Positions 12,823-23,060 of a DNA stretch of 64,000 nucleotides are shown one piece after another. Positions within the stretch are counted from its first letter, which is position 1; every line of letters starts with the position of its first letter. Origin of the DNA: Anaeramoeba flamelloides (Eukaryota; Metamonada; Anaeramoebidae); contig JANTQA010000032.1 in NCBI GenBank assembly GCA_027625915.1, positions 7,812,001 to 7,876,000 of the forward strand, written 5' to 3'. Made by a program: the position numbers and the translations under genes. The notes beneath the pieces are model-generated. The model was given only the letters and a program-made list of their open reading frames with translations. It ran no database searches and was not told the origin of the DNA.

Positions 12823-13101
12823 TACTTTAATTTTCAAATAGATTAATTCTGAAAAACTTCATATTAAATATCATTTTGTATTTTCTAATATAAAAGAAAT
12901 CAAATAATAATTAAAAAAAAAAAAAAATTATTTAAAATATTTATTAGTTATATTTTTTTTGAACTGATCTAGTCTATGTTTTTTTTTTTAGCTTTTTAAA
13001 AATATTTTTATGTTTTTTTTGTCAAGGAAAGTATTAAAAAAAAAAAAAAATTAATAATTAAGAATATGTATAAAAATTAAAAAAATATTAAAATATATTA
13101 G

Positions 13102-15216
13102 CTATAATACTTCTTCTTTTCTGAGAATAAAATTCTCTTCTCTGACCATTTCCCAGGTATCTGGATTAAAAAAAATAAAGGATCCAGATTCGGAATTTCC
13201 ATTTTTGCTTTCAGGATCTTTTATGATCCAAACTGCATGCTCTTTATGAAAAGACCAACCACGCTGTAATAATATCTCTACTGCGGCAATTTGTAAGGTG
13301 TCTCTCGGAGAGGAATAAAAAATGTATAATAATAAAAGATCTGAAAAATTTGACATTTTTTCATAGCTCAATTCCACTTGTGAATTTGTAGAATAAAAAT
13401 CTGGAATTTCATGTTCAACATTCCCTCTATTCTCTGGAACGCCCCAAGGCGATTCAAAAATTGAACATAACTTATCCGTAGTATTTAGATCTAACCCCAA
13501 TGTTCTTAAATCGATTCCAAAAGTGAGTGTATTGAAAGTGGGCCCTGTCGTTTTAATTGACTTAATTAATCCAGATAATAAAAAGTTTTCCTTTCTTTCA
13601 TTTGATTCAACGATATTCCAAAGCTCTGTATAATCTGATTCTTGTTTATTTTCATTTATATTTTTTGTTTCATTAATATTGTTTTTTTTTTTATCATTTA
13701 ATTTTGAAACTGTATAATTATTATTTTGCTCCTTTGCTTTTTGTTGTTGTTGCGCTCTTTTATTTTTATTTTTATGATTAACATTATTGTGACTATTTTT
13801 GTTGTTGGTGTTTTTATTATTTTTATTTTTATTATTAGATTTTTTTCTTTTTTTGTTATTATTAACATTGTTTTCATAATTATTTTTTTTATCTTGGTAT
13901 CTATTATTTTGATTATTATTATGAATATTTAATAAATTTAAATTATTTACAAATCGTTCACCAGTATTATTTTCATCTTCAAATGACCCAATTATTTTTA
14001 ATTTCTCTCCTCTCTTTTTTTTTCCTGGTGAGTTTTTGAAAGTTTTTATAGAAGGAATTTGGAATTGCTTCTGACCATTATTTATATTTGATTTGTTTTT
14101 ATTTCCCACCACTTGCGACAAAGAAGAGAATTCTTCTTTGTTAATTTGAAATGGGTTATTATTATTACTATTACTATCATTAATTGTTACTGATGCTGTG
14201 CTATTATTATTATTATTATTATTATTATTATGATTATGATTATTATTAATTGTTGTTGGTGTGGTACTTCCACTACTACTATAATTATGATTCAAAAGTT
14301 GATTATTATTATTGTTGCCGTTGTTATTGCCAAAAGATGAAGAAATACCCTTGATCCCCTTTTTATTAGTATGAATATTTGTGTAATTATTTATATTTTT
14401 AAACTTTTCGTTAGTATTTTTAAGATTAAAATATTTTGGCTGTTCTTTTATTTTTTGTATACTTGTGGAACTATTTAATATTTTCCCGTCTTTAAAAATA
14501 AAAGCTAGATTCTCATTCTCATTTTCATTATCGTTAGCATTTAAAACAACAGGATTCCGATCTTTAAAATGGGTTCTATCATTATTTATTCTTTCCTTTA
14601 AATTAAATTTATTTGGGTTGTGCTTTTTTACAAATTGATTTTCATTTTCATTGCTATTTCCTACTAATGCCCCCCTTTCAATTGGGAAAGTACTAAAATC
14701 TTGTTTTTTCTTATTTTGACTTTGGATATAATTGGTTTTATTTTGGTATTCAAAAAGTAATATAGATTCACTTGTTTGCTTTCCCCCTTCATTTTGTTTT
14801 GATAAACCCTGGTTTACATTCTTTAAAAAAGTATTTTGAAGATTATTATTATCCATATTTCTATTTTTGGTTCCCATTTGTAAATATTGATCTTGGATTT
14901 GGTTTGTATTTCCATAATTAATCGAATTATTGTTTTTAATTTGCTTTTGCTTTTGTTGCTGTTGATTTAAATACCCCCCATTTTTATTAACTTTTGGATT
15001 TTGGATATTTAAAGTGTTTGTTTGTTTTTCGGGGTTATTACCCGTAAAATTTGGAAAAGAAGATCTTTCTTGTTGCCCATAATTCATTTCTAAACCTTGT
15101 GAATTTGAATATTCATCATAATAATACGAGCTATATTCATTACCCTTTAAGTTGTTGTTTCCAACTAATTGATTTTCATTGTACATTTGTTGTCCTGTTC
15201 CCATATCTCCATACAT
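13102..15216 (-). CDS. CNOT2: CCR4-NOT subunit 2 (NOT2/CNOT2) with Asn-rich N-terminus
   Basis: 704-residue frame from ATG 15216 to TAG 13102. The C-terminal 175 residues form a NOT2/3/5-type domain: GLIKSIKTTGPTFNTLTFGI and DLRTLGLDLN (residues about 550-580), then ILLQRGWSFHKEHAVWI and a final aromatic FIFFNPDTWEMV strand, in the same order as yeast Not2 and human CNOT2. NOT2 scaffolds the CCR4-NOT deadenylase and pairs with NOT3/5 through this domain to drive mRNA decay in the cytoplasm. The first 520 residues are Asn/Gln/Lys-rich with poly-Asn runs and no fold I recognise, making the protein longer than human CNOT2 (about 540). The start follows a T-rich leader. NOT3/5 is less likely because no coiled N-terminal NOT module is seen. 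Confidence 0.88.
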   Translation of the reverse strand: MYGDMGTGQQMYNENQLVGNNNLKGNEYSSYYYDEYSNSQGLEMNYGQQERSSFPNFTGNNPEKQTNTLNIQNPKVNKNGGYLNQQQQKQKQIKNNNSINYGNTNQIQDQYLQMGTKNRNMDNNNLQNTFLKNVNQGLSKQNEGGKQTSESILLFEYQNKTNYIQSQNKKKQDFSTFPIERGALVGNSNENENQFVKKHNPNKFNLKERINNDRTHFKDRNPVVLNANDNENENENLAFIFKDGKILNSSTSIQKIKEQPKYFNLKNTNEKFKNINNYTNIHTNKKGIKGISSSFGNNNGNNNNNQLLNHNYSSSGSTTPTTINNNHNHNNNNNNNNNSTASVTINDSNSNNNNPFQINKEEFSSLSQVVGNKNKSNINNGQKQFQIPSIKTFKNSPGKKKRGEKLKIIGSFEDENNTGERFVNNLNLLNIHNNNQNNRYQDKKNNYENNVNNNKKRKKSNNKNKNNKNTNNKNSHNNVNHKNKNKRAQQQQKAKEQNNNYTVSKLNDKKKNNINETKNINENKQESDYTELWNIVESNERKENFLLSGLIKSIKTTGPTFNTLTFGIDLRTLGLDLNTTDKLCSIFESPWGVPENRGNVEHEIPDFYSTNSQVELSYEKMSNFSDLLLLYIFYSSPRDTLQIAAVEILLQRGWSFHKEHAVWIIKDPESKNGNSESGSFIFFNPDTWEMVREENFILRKEEVL

Positions 15217-16160
15217 TTCATTTTCTTTTTTTTAATTTGTTTTTTTTTATTTTTTTATTTTTTTGGGTATTTGTTTAAATTAATTCAAAAAGTTTTGATT
15301 TTTTTTTAGTTTCTTTTCCTTTATGTTTTTTTTTCAATCATAATAATAATAAATAATTGAGATAAATATTTAAATGGAAAATCAATCTGTATATATATAT
15401 ATATATATATCGAGATATTAATTTATATTTGAAAATTTAATGGGAAAATTCACCAATTTATTTTTTTTGTTAAAAAATTGAGATTATTAGATGTTAAATC
15501 GATTATCACGACTTTGGATTTTTTTCACTAATTTTTAGAAGTTGAGATGAATTTATAAAATAATTATGAAAATATCTTTGACAACTCAAAAAAATAAATC
15601 AAATTTTTTATATTATCATAATAACAAAAAAATCTAAATAATAAAGCTCTGATTACTACATTTTTTATATATTTTTTAATGTTTATCTAATTTTTAATTC
15701 AGTTTTTGAAAAAAAAAATATAATTTAACTCAATTTAGTACAATTTTTTTTAGTTTGTTCGGAATTTGGCAATTATCATGATTTTTGATTATTTCAAGAA
15801 ATATTTAATAATTTTTGCAAAAACCAAAAAATTTAAGAGAAACAATATATTTATGAAAAGATAATTTCCAAATTAATTTATTAAATTGTTATACAAAATT
15901 CTTATATTAATGATTATTCCACATAAATGTAAAATAATTTTTAAAAATAAATATTCTTTTTTTTCAATTGATTGGAATTTTGATTTGGCATTTGTTTTGA
16001 TAGGACTTTCTTAAATATTTCTAAAAATTGGAATTTTGTAATTATTTTGTTTAAAATATCCCTTAAAGTAAGAAAAAGAGTTTTCCTTAACACATTTTAA
16101 TTCCAATTTTGCTTTGATATTCACTTATAATTTTTTTTTTACACTTTTTACTTTTTCCAA
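15217..16160. other. Spacer upstream of NOT2
   Basis: AT-rich leader and presumed promoter region with an (AT)n microsatellite at about 15391-15410. Nothing gene-like. Confidence 0.4.
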
Positions 16161-16164
16161 ATTC

Positions 16165-16583
16165 CTTTTTTAAGTTGTTTGGGTTCCTTCGGTTCCTCTT
16201 CTTTTCCTTTGGTTGTTTGGTTTTCTTCGGTTCCCCCCATTTTTTTTTTTTTTTGTTTAAGTGTTTGGAGGAGGTAAAAGGGATAAAAAATCCTTATAAG
16301 AATTAATAAAGTTGCTCATGATCAGATCTAAAACAAATTAAACTTGTTCTGATAGATCTTATCAAACATAACTTAACGAAAGTGAAATGAACAAAAAAGG
16401 ATGGCAACTGAAGCGGAAAGAAGCGAATTGATGTAATTCGATATCAAAGTACCCATACAACTTACTGAGTCTGTACATGTACTGGATTAATACTGCCAAG
16501 TTGGTATATTGTACTGGGATTTTACGAAACGAAAATTTGGAAAACTTAAAAAAAAAAAAAAAAACTGAAAAAAAAAAAAACTG

Positions 16584-16622
<39 letters not shown>

Positions 16623-16640
16623 AAAAGTAAAATTCAAACA
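16165..16640 (+). repeat. A-tailed dispersed repeat, family I copy 1 (SINE-like)
   Basis: Comparatively GC-rich block sharing order and motifs with 51485-51830 (gttccttcggttcctctt-like head, taaaaaatccttataagaatt, gtactgggattttacgaaa) and ending in long A tracts with interspersed ctg (16545-16620). A dispersed unit with an A-rich tail suggests a retroposed short element. I found no convincing tRNA A/B boxes, so the origin is open. Confidence 0.45.
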
Positions 16641-17939
16641 AATTCTTATTCTTAAAAACAGGTACTTTATAGATATACATTTCTCTAAAGTATTCAAAAG
16701 TAATTTGCAGACATTAAAGGGGTTTGTTTCCTATTTAAAAGTTATTTTAATGTTATTAAAACCCGGTTATTTTTTAAAATGGATTGATAACTTCCAAAAC
16801 TTTGATTTTTAATCAAATTGAAAATTCCTCCCTCTCTATTTTTTTTTTGCAAAGTTTAAAAATAATTTTTATTTATTTTTTCTTTTTTAGGGAAAAATAG
16901 AAAGTTTACTTGTCTTAAAATAAAATCAATCAATCACATAATTTTTTTCTATTTTTAATTTTTTTTATTAATATTATGGTTTACTCATGATATCTTTTTA
17001 ATACTCTTGAAATTCCTTTACTTCTATAATTTCTATTTTGTTTTTATCTCTAATATGTAATTCGACAATTTATAATTGTCTTTTTTTTTTTTTTTTTTTT
17101 TTTTTTTATTAAATAATGGATATGATCGTTCTATCATTGTTTATTAAATAATAAAATAAAATGGTTCAAATTTTAAAACCATGAGTGTTGATGACAAAGA
17201 ATTAAAAAAAAAAATATAATTAAAATTCAAAAATGGATCAAGAAAAAAAGAAAAAACAATCGATTATTTTTGATCTTATGTGTAATATCGGATATTTTTA
17301 CTTCTTCTTTATTTAATTTCATTTTTAATTCCAGAAATGGAAAAATTTTTATTTATAAATTTTTGATTATAAAATAATTTTATTTTTATTTCCGAAATGA
17401 ATTTTAACAAAATGAATTAGAATTCAAATTTTCGTTTAATTCGTCTAATTCGAGTTTTAGTTTTAGAAATTTTGATATTTTTCAAATTATACCTTTTCAA
17501 AAATATGGATTTCTTGGATAATTTTTTAATTTTAAAATGATAATTATCCCATCAAATTGTAAAAACTCAAATTAATTCTGAATACTGTTTTCAAATTTTT
17601 TTCAACCATATTTCTTGTTCTTTGAGCTCATCGTTTTGAACTTATTTTTTTGATTTCAATATCCTTTTTACATTAATCCTTTTTATTTTAATCTTTTAAA
17701 CAATATTCTTTGGTTTGATTTGGCTTGGCTTGATAAAAATATTTGAAAAAAGAATTATTAAAGAAAATTTATAAAAATAATTTTAATAAAAAAAAAATAA
17801 TTATATCTCTTTATGTAACCAATTCTAGCATTGATAATTTTCAAAATTAACAATTATTTGAATATTTTTTTTTATAAATTTTGATTTATTTTTTATACTT
17901 TTTTAAAAGAAGAATTAGAAAGCTGGAATTTAAAAAAAG
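16641..17939. other. Spacer with poly-T runs
   Basis: Mostly A/T homopolymers, including a long T run at 17080-17107. A short plus-strand frame from ATG at about 17233 (MDQEKKKKQSIIF) followed by gtaata could be a first exon for the islands at 17.94-18.41 kb, but I cannot connect it. Confidence 0.3.
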
Positions 17940-18409
17940 GCTAAAATTTCCGATCAAAAAATAAATTTCTTGTATATAAAACTTTATGGTAACCCTGAAA
18001 AGACCGCAACTAAAAAAAAATGCAGCGAAAAAGGAGATGTAGTTTTTGTTTTTCATACTAACACAGGTGGTTTAAAAAATTGAAAAGATATTTTTAAATT
18101 TCTATTTGTGATTTGAAATTTGGGAAACTAAAACTTTATTATACTGATCTAAATAAAATTATTTGGATTCATAGAATTAAGTCAAGATATTTGAAATCAA
18201 AAATAAAAGTAATAAATTAACTTTATGAATTTGTCAGTATAATTAGTGTAAGCAAGTTTAACTTTTGTTATCTAAACAAAAATTAAAAATTTGTTTAGAA
18301 AACTAAATTTAAATTCCAAATACGTGTAACGATTGTGTCTTTTTTAGAAGCTCTTTGAATTGGAAGGTACAGATATCGGACACTTCAAAATTCTCTCATT
18401 AACAGCTTA
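17940..18409 (+). CDS. Unresolved plus-strand gene: two exon-like islands
   Basis: Island 1 (17940-18079) reads AKISDQKINFLYIKLYG, then NPEKTATKKKCSEKGDVVFV, protein-like composition after an AG, with a possible gtggtt donor at about 18068. Island 2 (18349-18409) follows an excellent acceptor (tgtgtcttttttag) and reads KLFELEGTDIGHFKILSLTA to a TAA; a second frame of it is also open. The islands cannot be joined directly in phase, so at least one further exon or a different boundary is required. No family is recognised. The contrast with the surrounding poly-A/T DNA is the main evidence. Confidence 0.35.
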
Positions 18410-18445
18410 AATGATTCTTTCATTTAACCCTTAACATTAACAATA

Positions 18446-18982
18446 AAAAATTCAAAATTAATAACACTAGTTTAAAACAGTTAAAAGAATCATAGCAATA
18501 CATTTTTCATTCAGATTGGAAATAATTTTGATTTTTGCAAAATATGAATTTTATTTTTTCATAAGTTTTTAGTATTCTGTTTTCATTTCCTTTGGTTGAA
18601 TTACGTAATAGTTTAAATATCAAAATTTTTTGTGAATGATTGATATTAGGTTAAAACTGAGTTCTTTCAAAATAAAAAAAACACAAATAAAATTGGTTGG
18701 TGGTATCTAACATTAGATTTGACAATAATTGTTAATTGAATTTCAACAAATTTATCAAATACCTTTTTTTGTTGTACTCGCTCTCCAAAATTTTGGCAAC
18801 ATAGCCATGATTTATTTTGCTTGATAATTATTTATTGTTTTGTTTCGTGTGATTATAAATTATCAATAATTGCTAACATTCAAATTAATTATTTGAATTT
18901 AGTATTTCCTTAGAATTTATTAAATAGGATTTTTTTTTTAAAAAATAGAATTTAGGTGTGCCAAAAATTTTGAATTGGGATT
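18446..18982 (+). mobile_element. Family A TIR element, diverged copy 5
   Basis: Collinear over its length with the 49187-49718 copy (ggaaataattttgatttttg, gaattacgtaat, ttggtggtatctaac, gtgccaaaaattttgaattgg). The inverted termini are partly eroded. No ORF. Interpreted as an old non-autonomous DNA transposon. Confidence 0.65.
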
Positions 18983-19656
18983 TCTTATCACAAATATCAA
19001 TACTAAATCACATAACATTAAAAATTATTTTTTTCTAAAACTAATTAAATCATAACAACTGCCTGAAATGTTTTAGATTTTTTTAATTTTTTTTTTTTTT
19101 TAGTAAATTTATTTTGGGATCGTAAACCACATGAAAAAAATGTTTAAGACTAACCCAGTGGTTCTTTAAAATCTTTGTTTGGTTATCTCGATCTCACTAA
19201 AATAATTTGTGAAAAATCCAAAAAAAAAGAAAATTTCCTATTTAGCATTATAAAATTTTCCAAAAGTGAATTCAAATCATTTGAAGATCATTTCATTGTT
19301 ATCCTTTGAAATAGCCATTATTTTTTGTTACAACTTCCGCCCTTATTTTTTTTTTCCCTTGAATGAATTATGAGTTTTTTAATTTTGCACTGACTTTTGG
19401 TATTTTGAGTTCCTAAAAAAATGCCAGTGAACAGTTTTTTAATTCAGTTTTTCAGAAATTTTTTTATTGACAAAAGTTTATGTAAACTCACAAAAACCTA
19501 TTTTTGAAAAGAATTTCATCGATTATAAATTTGATTTTTTTTTGGAGATGATTGCTAAGGTGTTTGAATTAGAGAAAATGTTGAATTGAAAAAAATAATT
19601 TTGATCAAAAAATGAATGTTCACAAAAAAATTTTTAAAAGAGGATTAAAAATAGTT

Positions 19657-19777
19657 TTATTGAAGTTTCTTGCTTGTTTTCTGGATAATTTTACAACATT
19701 TTTTTTTATTCACACTTTTTTCAAATGCACAGTGAAAATCACACATTGATAAATATATTATTTTTGAAATAAATTGG
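19657..19777 (-). CDS. Possible terminal exon of an unresolved gene
   Basis: On the minus strand a good acceptor (ttatattttattacag) precedes a 39-codon frame with several cysteines (SMCDFHCAFEKSVNKKKCCK) ending at TAA. It could be the 3' exon of a gene whose other exons were separated by the TIR element just upstream, or a chance frame. No family recognised. Confidence 0.25.
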
Positions 19778-19804
19778 CTGTAATAAAATATAACTTTAAC
19801 GTTT

Positions 19805-20207
19805 GGGAAAAAAAGTTCAACACGATTTTTAACCGTGAACATCAATAGAACCATAAAACGAAAAGTAAAATCAATTAAAAGAAGAAACAAATTGACCCGA
19901 AAGAATAATTCATAATATTTTCAATCGAATCAACTATTACATTTTAAATCTGCTTGATTTATTATAGAGAAATATAATAAGTTGTTTGGGAGATCTCAAA
20001 AAAAGTCAATTTTTTTCAACAAATTTTTTTAATAATTGATCAATCAAAGAAAAAACCCAAACGAAAAGATAGTATTAAAAAAAGTGGTTATTGTGTCTAA
20101 TCCTCTGTTTTTTCTTTGATAATTTGTTTTTTTTTTTTATTAATTGATCTTAATTTTCATTTTTAGAAAGGTTAACAATTATAAATCGTGTTGAACTTTT
20201 TTTTTCC
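19805..20207. mobile_element. Non-autonomous TIR element, family F copy 1
   Basis: Inverted termini of about 35 bp: ggaaaaaaagttcaacacga at the left and its reverse complement, read from aatcgtgttgaacttttttt, at the right, sharing gttcaacacgattt exactly. About 400 bp, no ORF. The interior is repeated at 28-437. MITE-type element of unknown superfamily. Confidence 0.65.
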
Positions 20208-20727
20208 TGTTTTACTTTTTACAAATGGTGAAAATCTCTTTTAATTTTTAAAACAAAAAAGTTTTATTTGAATATCTTGTACTTTATTTTGGATTTCATA
20301 CTCTTTTTGTTTGTTTCTTCTCTATTTAAATCAATTACATTTTATACAATAATATTAAAGAGCTTTATTTCAATAAATTTAATACCTTGAAATATTAATT
20401 AAAACCACTTAAATATTACTGAATACCATGATTCTGAAATACTATTAGTTGTAAAATAAAGGGAACAAAATTTTCATTCAGCTTTTCAAAAAAAGATTTT
20501 GTAAAACAATGGATCTTTTCAAATTTTTTATTCTGAAAAGAAGATTTAATTTATTCATTTACTCTTTTTATAATTTTGGGACTTTGATGATTTGTTTTAA
20601 AACTTGTGTTCAGAGTTACTATTTGTTGAAAAATAAATTGTAACAAAATTTTCATTCAGCTTTCTTAAAAAAATTGTTTTTGATCTCATAAACTAAATGT
20701 AGAATCTTTAATTTGGTAAACAACTTA

Positions 20728-20855
20728 CAGCCGTTTCAACTCAGGTGTGAATCGCACTCATTCGTTGAATGGTCGGGAAACATTTTAAATTGACTTGGAA
20801 GGTTTCCCAACCATTCAACAAATGAGTGCGATTCACACCTGAGTTGAAACAGCTG
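20728..20855. mobile_element. 128-bp near-perfect hairpin MITE flanked by TA
   Basis: Two arms of about 54 bp with only about three mismatches by eye: cagccgtttcaactcaggtg at 20728 and its reverse complement ending at 20855, separated by a spacer of about 20 bp. Directly flanked by TA on both sides, the target duplication of Tc1/mariner-type transposons, with CAGC...GCTG ends. Much lower divergence between arms than in neighbouring elements suggests a young insertion. The surrounding aaaattttcattcagctttc motif occurs at 20473 and 20650 and inverted at about 20935, so the hairpin is nested in an older inverted repeat. Confidence 0.85.
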
Positions 20856-21184
20856 TAAATATTTATTCATTTCTCCAAATTTAGAATTGGGAATTTTTGA
20901 TGATTTTTAATACATGAGAGGTGTGTTTTTTTGGAAAGCTGAATGAAAATTTTGATCTTTTTATTTGACAATTAACAGTATTTTTAAACAGTTGAAAAAG
21001 AAGAAATAAATGTGCGATTTTTGATGTGTACTTTTTTGAAGTGAAACCATTTTTTTTGTCAAGGTTTGTGTTGTCCAACAAAATTAACCATATTTGTCGT
21101 TCTATTAAAAAAAATTAAAATTTTTCTCTCAAAGTTGGCGAAGGTTTTGGTTAAAAGAGGAGAGGTAGTCAAAAGTATTTCATT

Positions 21185-21965
21185 TTAAATTGCTTTTGTC
21201 AAAGATATTGAGTATTCTCTTCCAATTGTGATGAAAAAACATTTATGAAATTCAAAGACAATTTCTCATTGGGTAATCGGAAAATTGCAGGAATAAGAAA
21301 TTTTGGCTTTCCCATTTTGAAATCCTTTTTTTAATTAAAACTGAGATGTTGTTGATTTCAAAATTGGTTTCTCAATGGAAAATCAAAATTTAGTAAAAAA
21401 AAAATAAAGTATGGTTTGTTTGTTTTTTTACTTTTTTCTCAGTCAACAAAACAAAAACAAAAAAAAAAAAAAAAAAAGCATAATAATTCGATCTTTACCT
21501 ATGGTTTCATTATGTGTTTCTGTAGAATTTGAATAATAATTTTGGTAATCATTGTTTTGTGGGCTTTGATACGAATAATTATAATAGTCTTCATTAGAAG
21601 GATAATATGTTTGTCTGAATGAAAGATCTCTTATCTATTAATTTCACAAAACATAAATGGGAAAGAAAAAAAAAGGTTTGTTGTTTGAAATTTCGGAAAA
21701 AAAAGTATTCAAAAAGAAGAGTTTAAATTTCTTTCATTTAATTCGTTTAGTTCATTTAATTCAAACAAGAACATTTAATTTAAAAGGTTTTCTTTTTCAG
21801 ATCAAAAAGAAAAAGAAATCCAAAAAACCGTTCGAAAAAAAGAATATTGTGTTATTTTTGAAAAAAAAAACAAACTTCTTTTGGTTGGTTCATTGGATTG
21901 TAAGACATCTGTCCGTAGTAATTTCCTTTATAATCCATTGAATTATATGGTTTGTTTGGGTACAT
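21185..21965 (-). CDS. Small Tyr/Asn-rich protein, three-exon model
   Basis: Exon 1 (21965-21876) opens with ATG and reads MYPNKPYNSMDYKGNYYGQM; donor gtttgt. Exon 2 (21634-21499) follows a ttaatag acceptor and reads RDLSFRQTYYPSNEDYYNYS and onward; donor gtaaag. Exon 3 (21264-21185) in the required phase reads IVFEFHKCFFITIGREYSIS and stops at TAA. The phases fit (30 codons; 45 codons plus 1; 2 plus 26), giving about 101 residues. Exons 1 and 2 are strong by composition; exon 3 and its weak acceptor are less certain. A Tyr/Asn/Gln-rich N-terminus like this is common in RNA-binding or condensate proteins, but no domain is recognised. Confidence 0.45.
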
Positions 21966-22010
21966 TTTAATATTATAATTGGTTTATTTTTTTTTGTTGT
22001 TAATTTTTAA

Positions 22011-22300
22011 GTAGCAAAAAGATCAAATACAGGAGTTCTTTCAAATGTTGTTGTTGAAGGCTGTAGTTTACTACTCCTCCTTGTGGAAGAATAAAAAGGA
22101 ATAAAAAGTTGAAAAAAAAATGATTCATAAAGTTTGTCAAGTTGTGAAAATTACTTATTTAAACTTGTTCAATATGTATGGTAAAATAAAAAGTCATGTG
22201 TCTTATTTCTACAATGCTAACATCTGAAATGATCAAAAAAACTTACAATAAGTCAAATCTGAGATTAGGAAATTTAATTCTACTATTAAAAAAGATAATC
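22011..22300 (-). CDS. Weak exon candidates between the small Tyr-rich gene and the RGS-like exon chain
   Basis: Minus-strand pieces with splice-like edges: one around 22236-22160 (VSIVEIRHMTFYFTIHIEQ after an atttcag acceptor, then gtttaa) and one at about 22066-22011 (PSTTTFERTPVFDLFAT ending in TAA after a pyrimidine-rich run). They may be the 3' exons of the chain upstream at 22.5-23.1 kb. Joining is not established. Confidence 0.25.
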
Positions 22301-22556
22301 TCAAAATGAACAGATCAAAAATAAATTTTTTTTCTCAAATTATTGATTGATTTTAATAAAATATTTATTCAAAAAAAAAAACCAAAAAATTCCCAAATGA
22401 AGAAAATTATGCAAAATTTTGAAACAAATTTTTTTCAATTTTTAAATTTTAGCCTCAAAAAAATTGGAAATCTGCTAAAAAATAGAAAAATCCGAAAAAA
22501 TTTTTTTCCATATTTAGCTGGAAATTTAAATTTACAGACAAGATCAATAAGTATAC

Positions 22557-23060
22557 CTTTGAAAATTGATTTAACCTCTGTGTATATTCCTGAACCCCAA
22601 CTTTATATTTAGCTGGTAGGAAAAGAAGAAAAAAAAGCAAGTATTATTTGAAAACTCATGTTTTTGCTCTGGTACACGGTGTTTTTTAGCCCTTTGTAAT
22701 GTTAATTTTTCGAATTCTTCACAACAAAGGTATAAATTCTCAGCTTAATTTCTTTTTGTTTGGATAACCATAAAGATCTTCAGTGGCTAGTTAATTAAAA
22801 ATAATCTTTTTACAAATTTAATCCCAAATGAAACAAATTTTTAAGACAGCTTGAAATTTGAAAACAGGTGTAAAAAACTGATTACTATAAAACCAAACTC
22901 TTTTTTTTTTTAAAGTTATTTTAAAAAATGAATATTGTTTATATAAGTTTGAATGATTTTTTTACAATTTTTGAAAAAGTTCAAAATTCAATATATTATC
23001 AAATTTATTCAGAAAAATATATTTTCTTTGAGAAATATATCTTATTCTTACTGAGTGCAT
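22557..23060 (-). CDS. Partial multi-exon gene with RGS-box-like motif
   Basis: Three exons are readable. First, 23060-22966, ATG then RYISQRKYIFLNKFDNILNF and onward, donor gtaaaa. Another at 22743-22678 reads AENLYLCCEEFEKLTLQRAK and ends at gtgtac. The next, 22612-22557, follows a textbook acceptor (ttttcttcttttcctaccag), reads KYKVGVQEYTQRLNQFSK and ends at a gtatac donor; its phase matches the preceding exon exactly. The segments FDNILNFELFQKF and ENLYLCCEEFEKL resemble helices of an RGS box (F..L......F..F.....ENL.F...CE.F), which would act on G-alpha GTPases. The link between the first exon and the second listed is not in phase by any splice I found, so a small exon near 22.85 kb is probably missing. 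The C-terminus is unresolved; the family call is tentative. Confidence 0.4.

Noticed and set aside
21001-21200. Transposase-like minus-strand text near 20.9-21.2 kb (IWLILLDNTNLDKK)
   Set aside because: The fragment is short, overlaps an older inverted repeat and matches no DDE motif pattern clearly.
22213-22240. Possible 23-bp intron (gtaagtttttttgatcatttcag) and a similar 24-bp one near 38579
   Set aside because: The pieces join in frame in the first case, but introns that short are exceptional and the other introns here are at least about 39-100 bp. The second lies opposite the decayed coiled-coil gene. Not claimed without transcripts.
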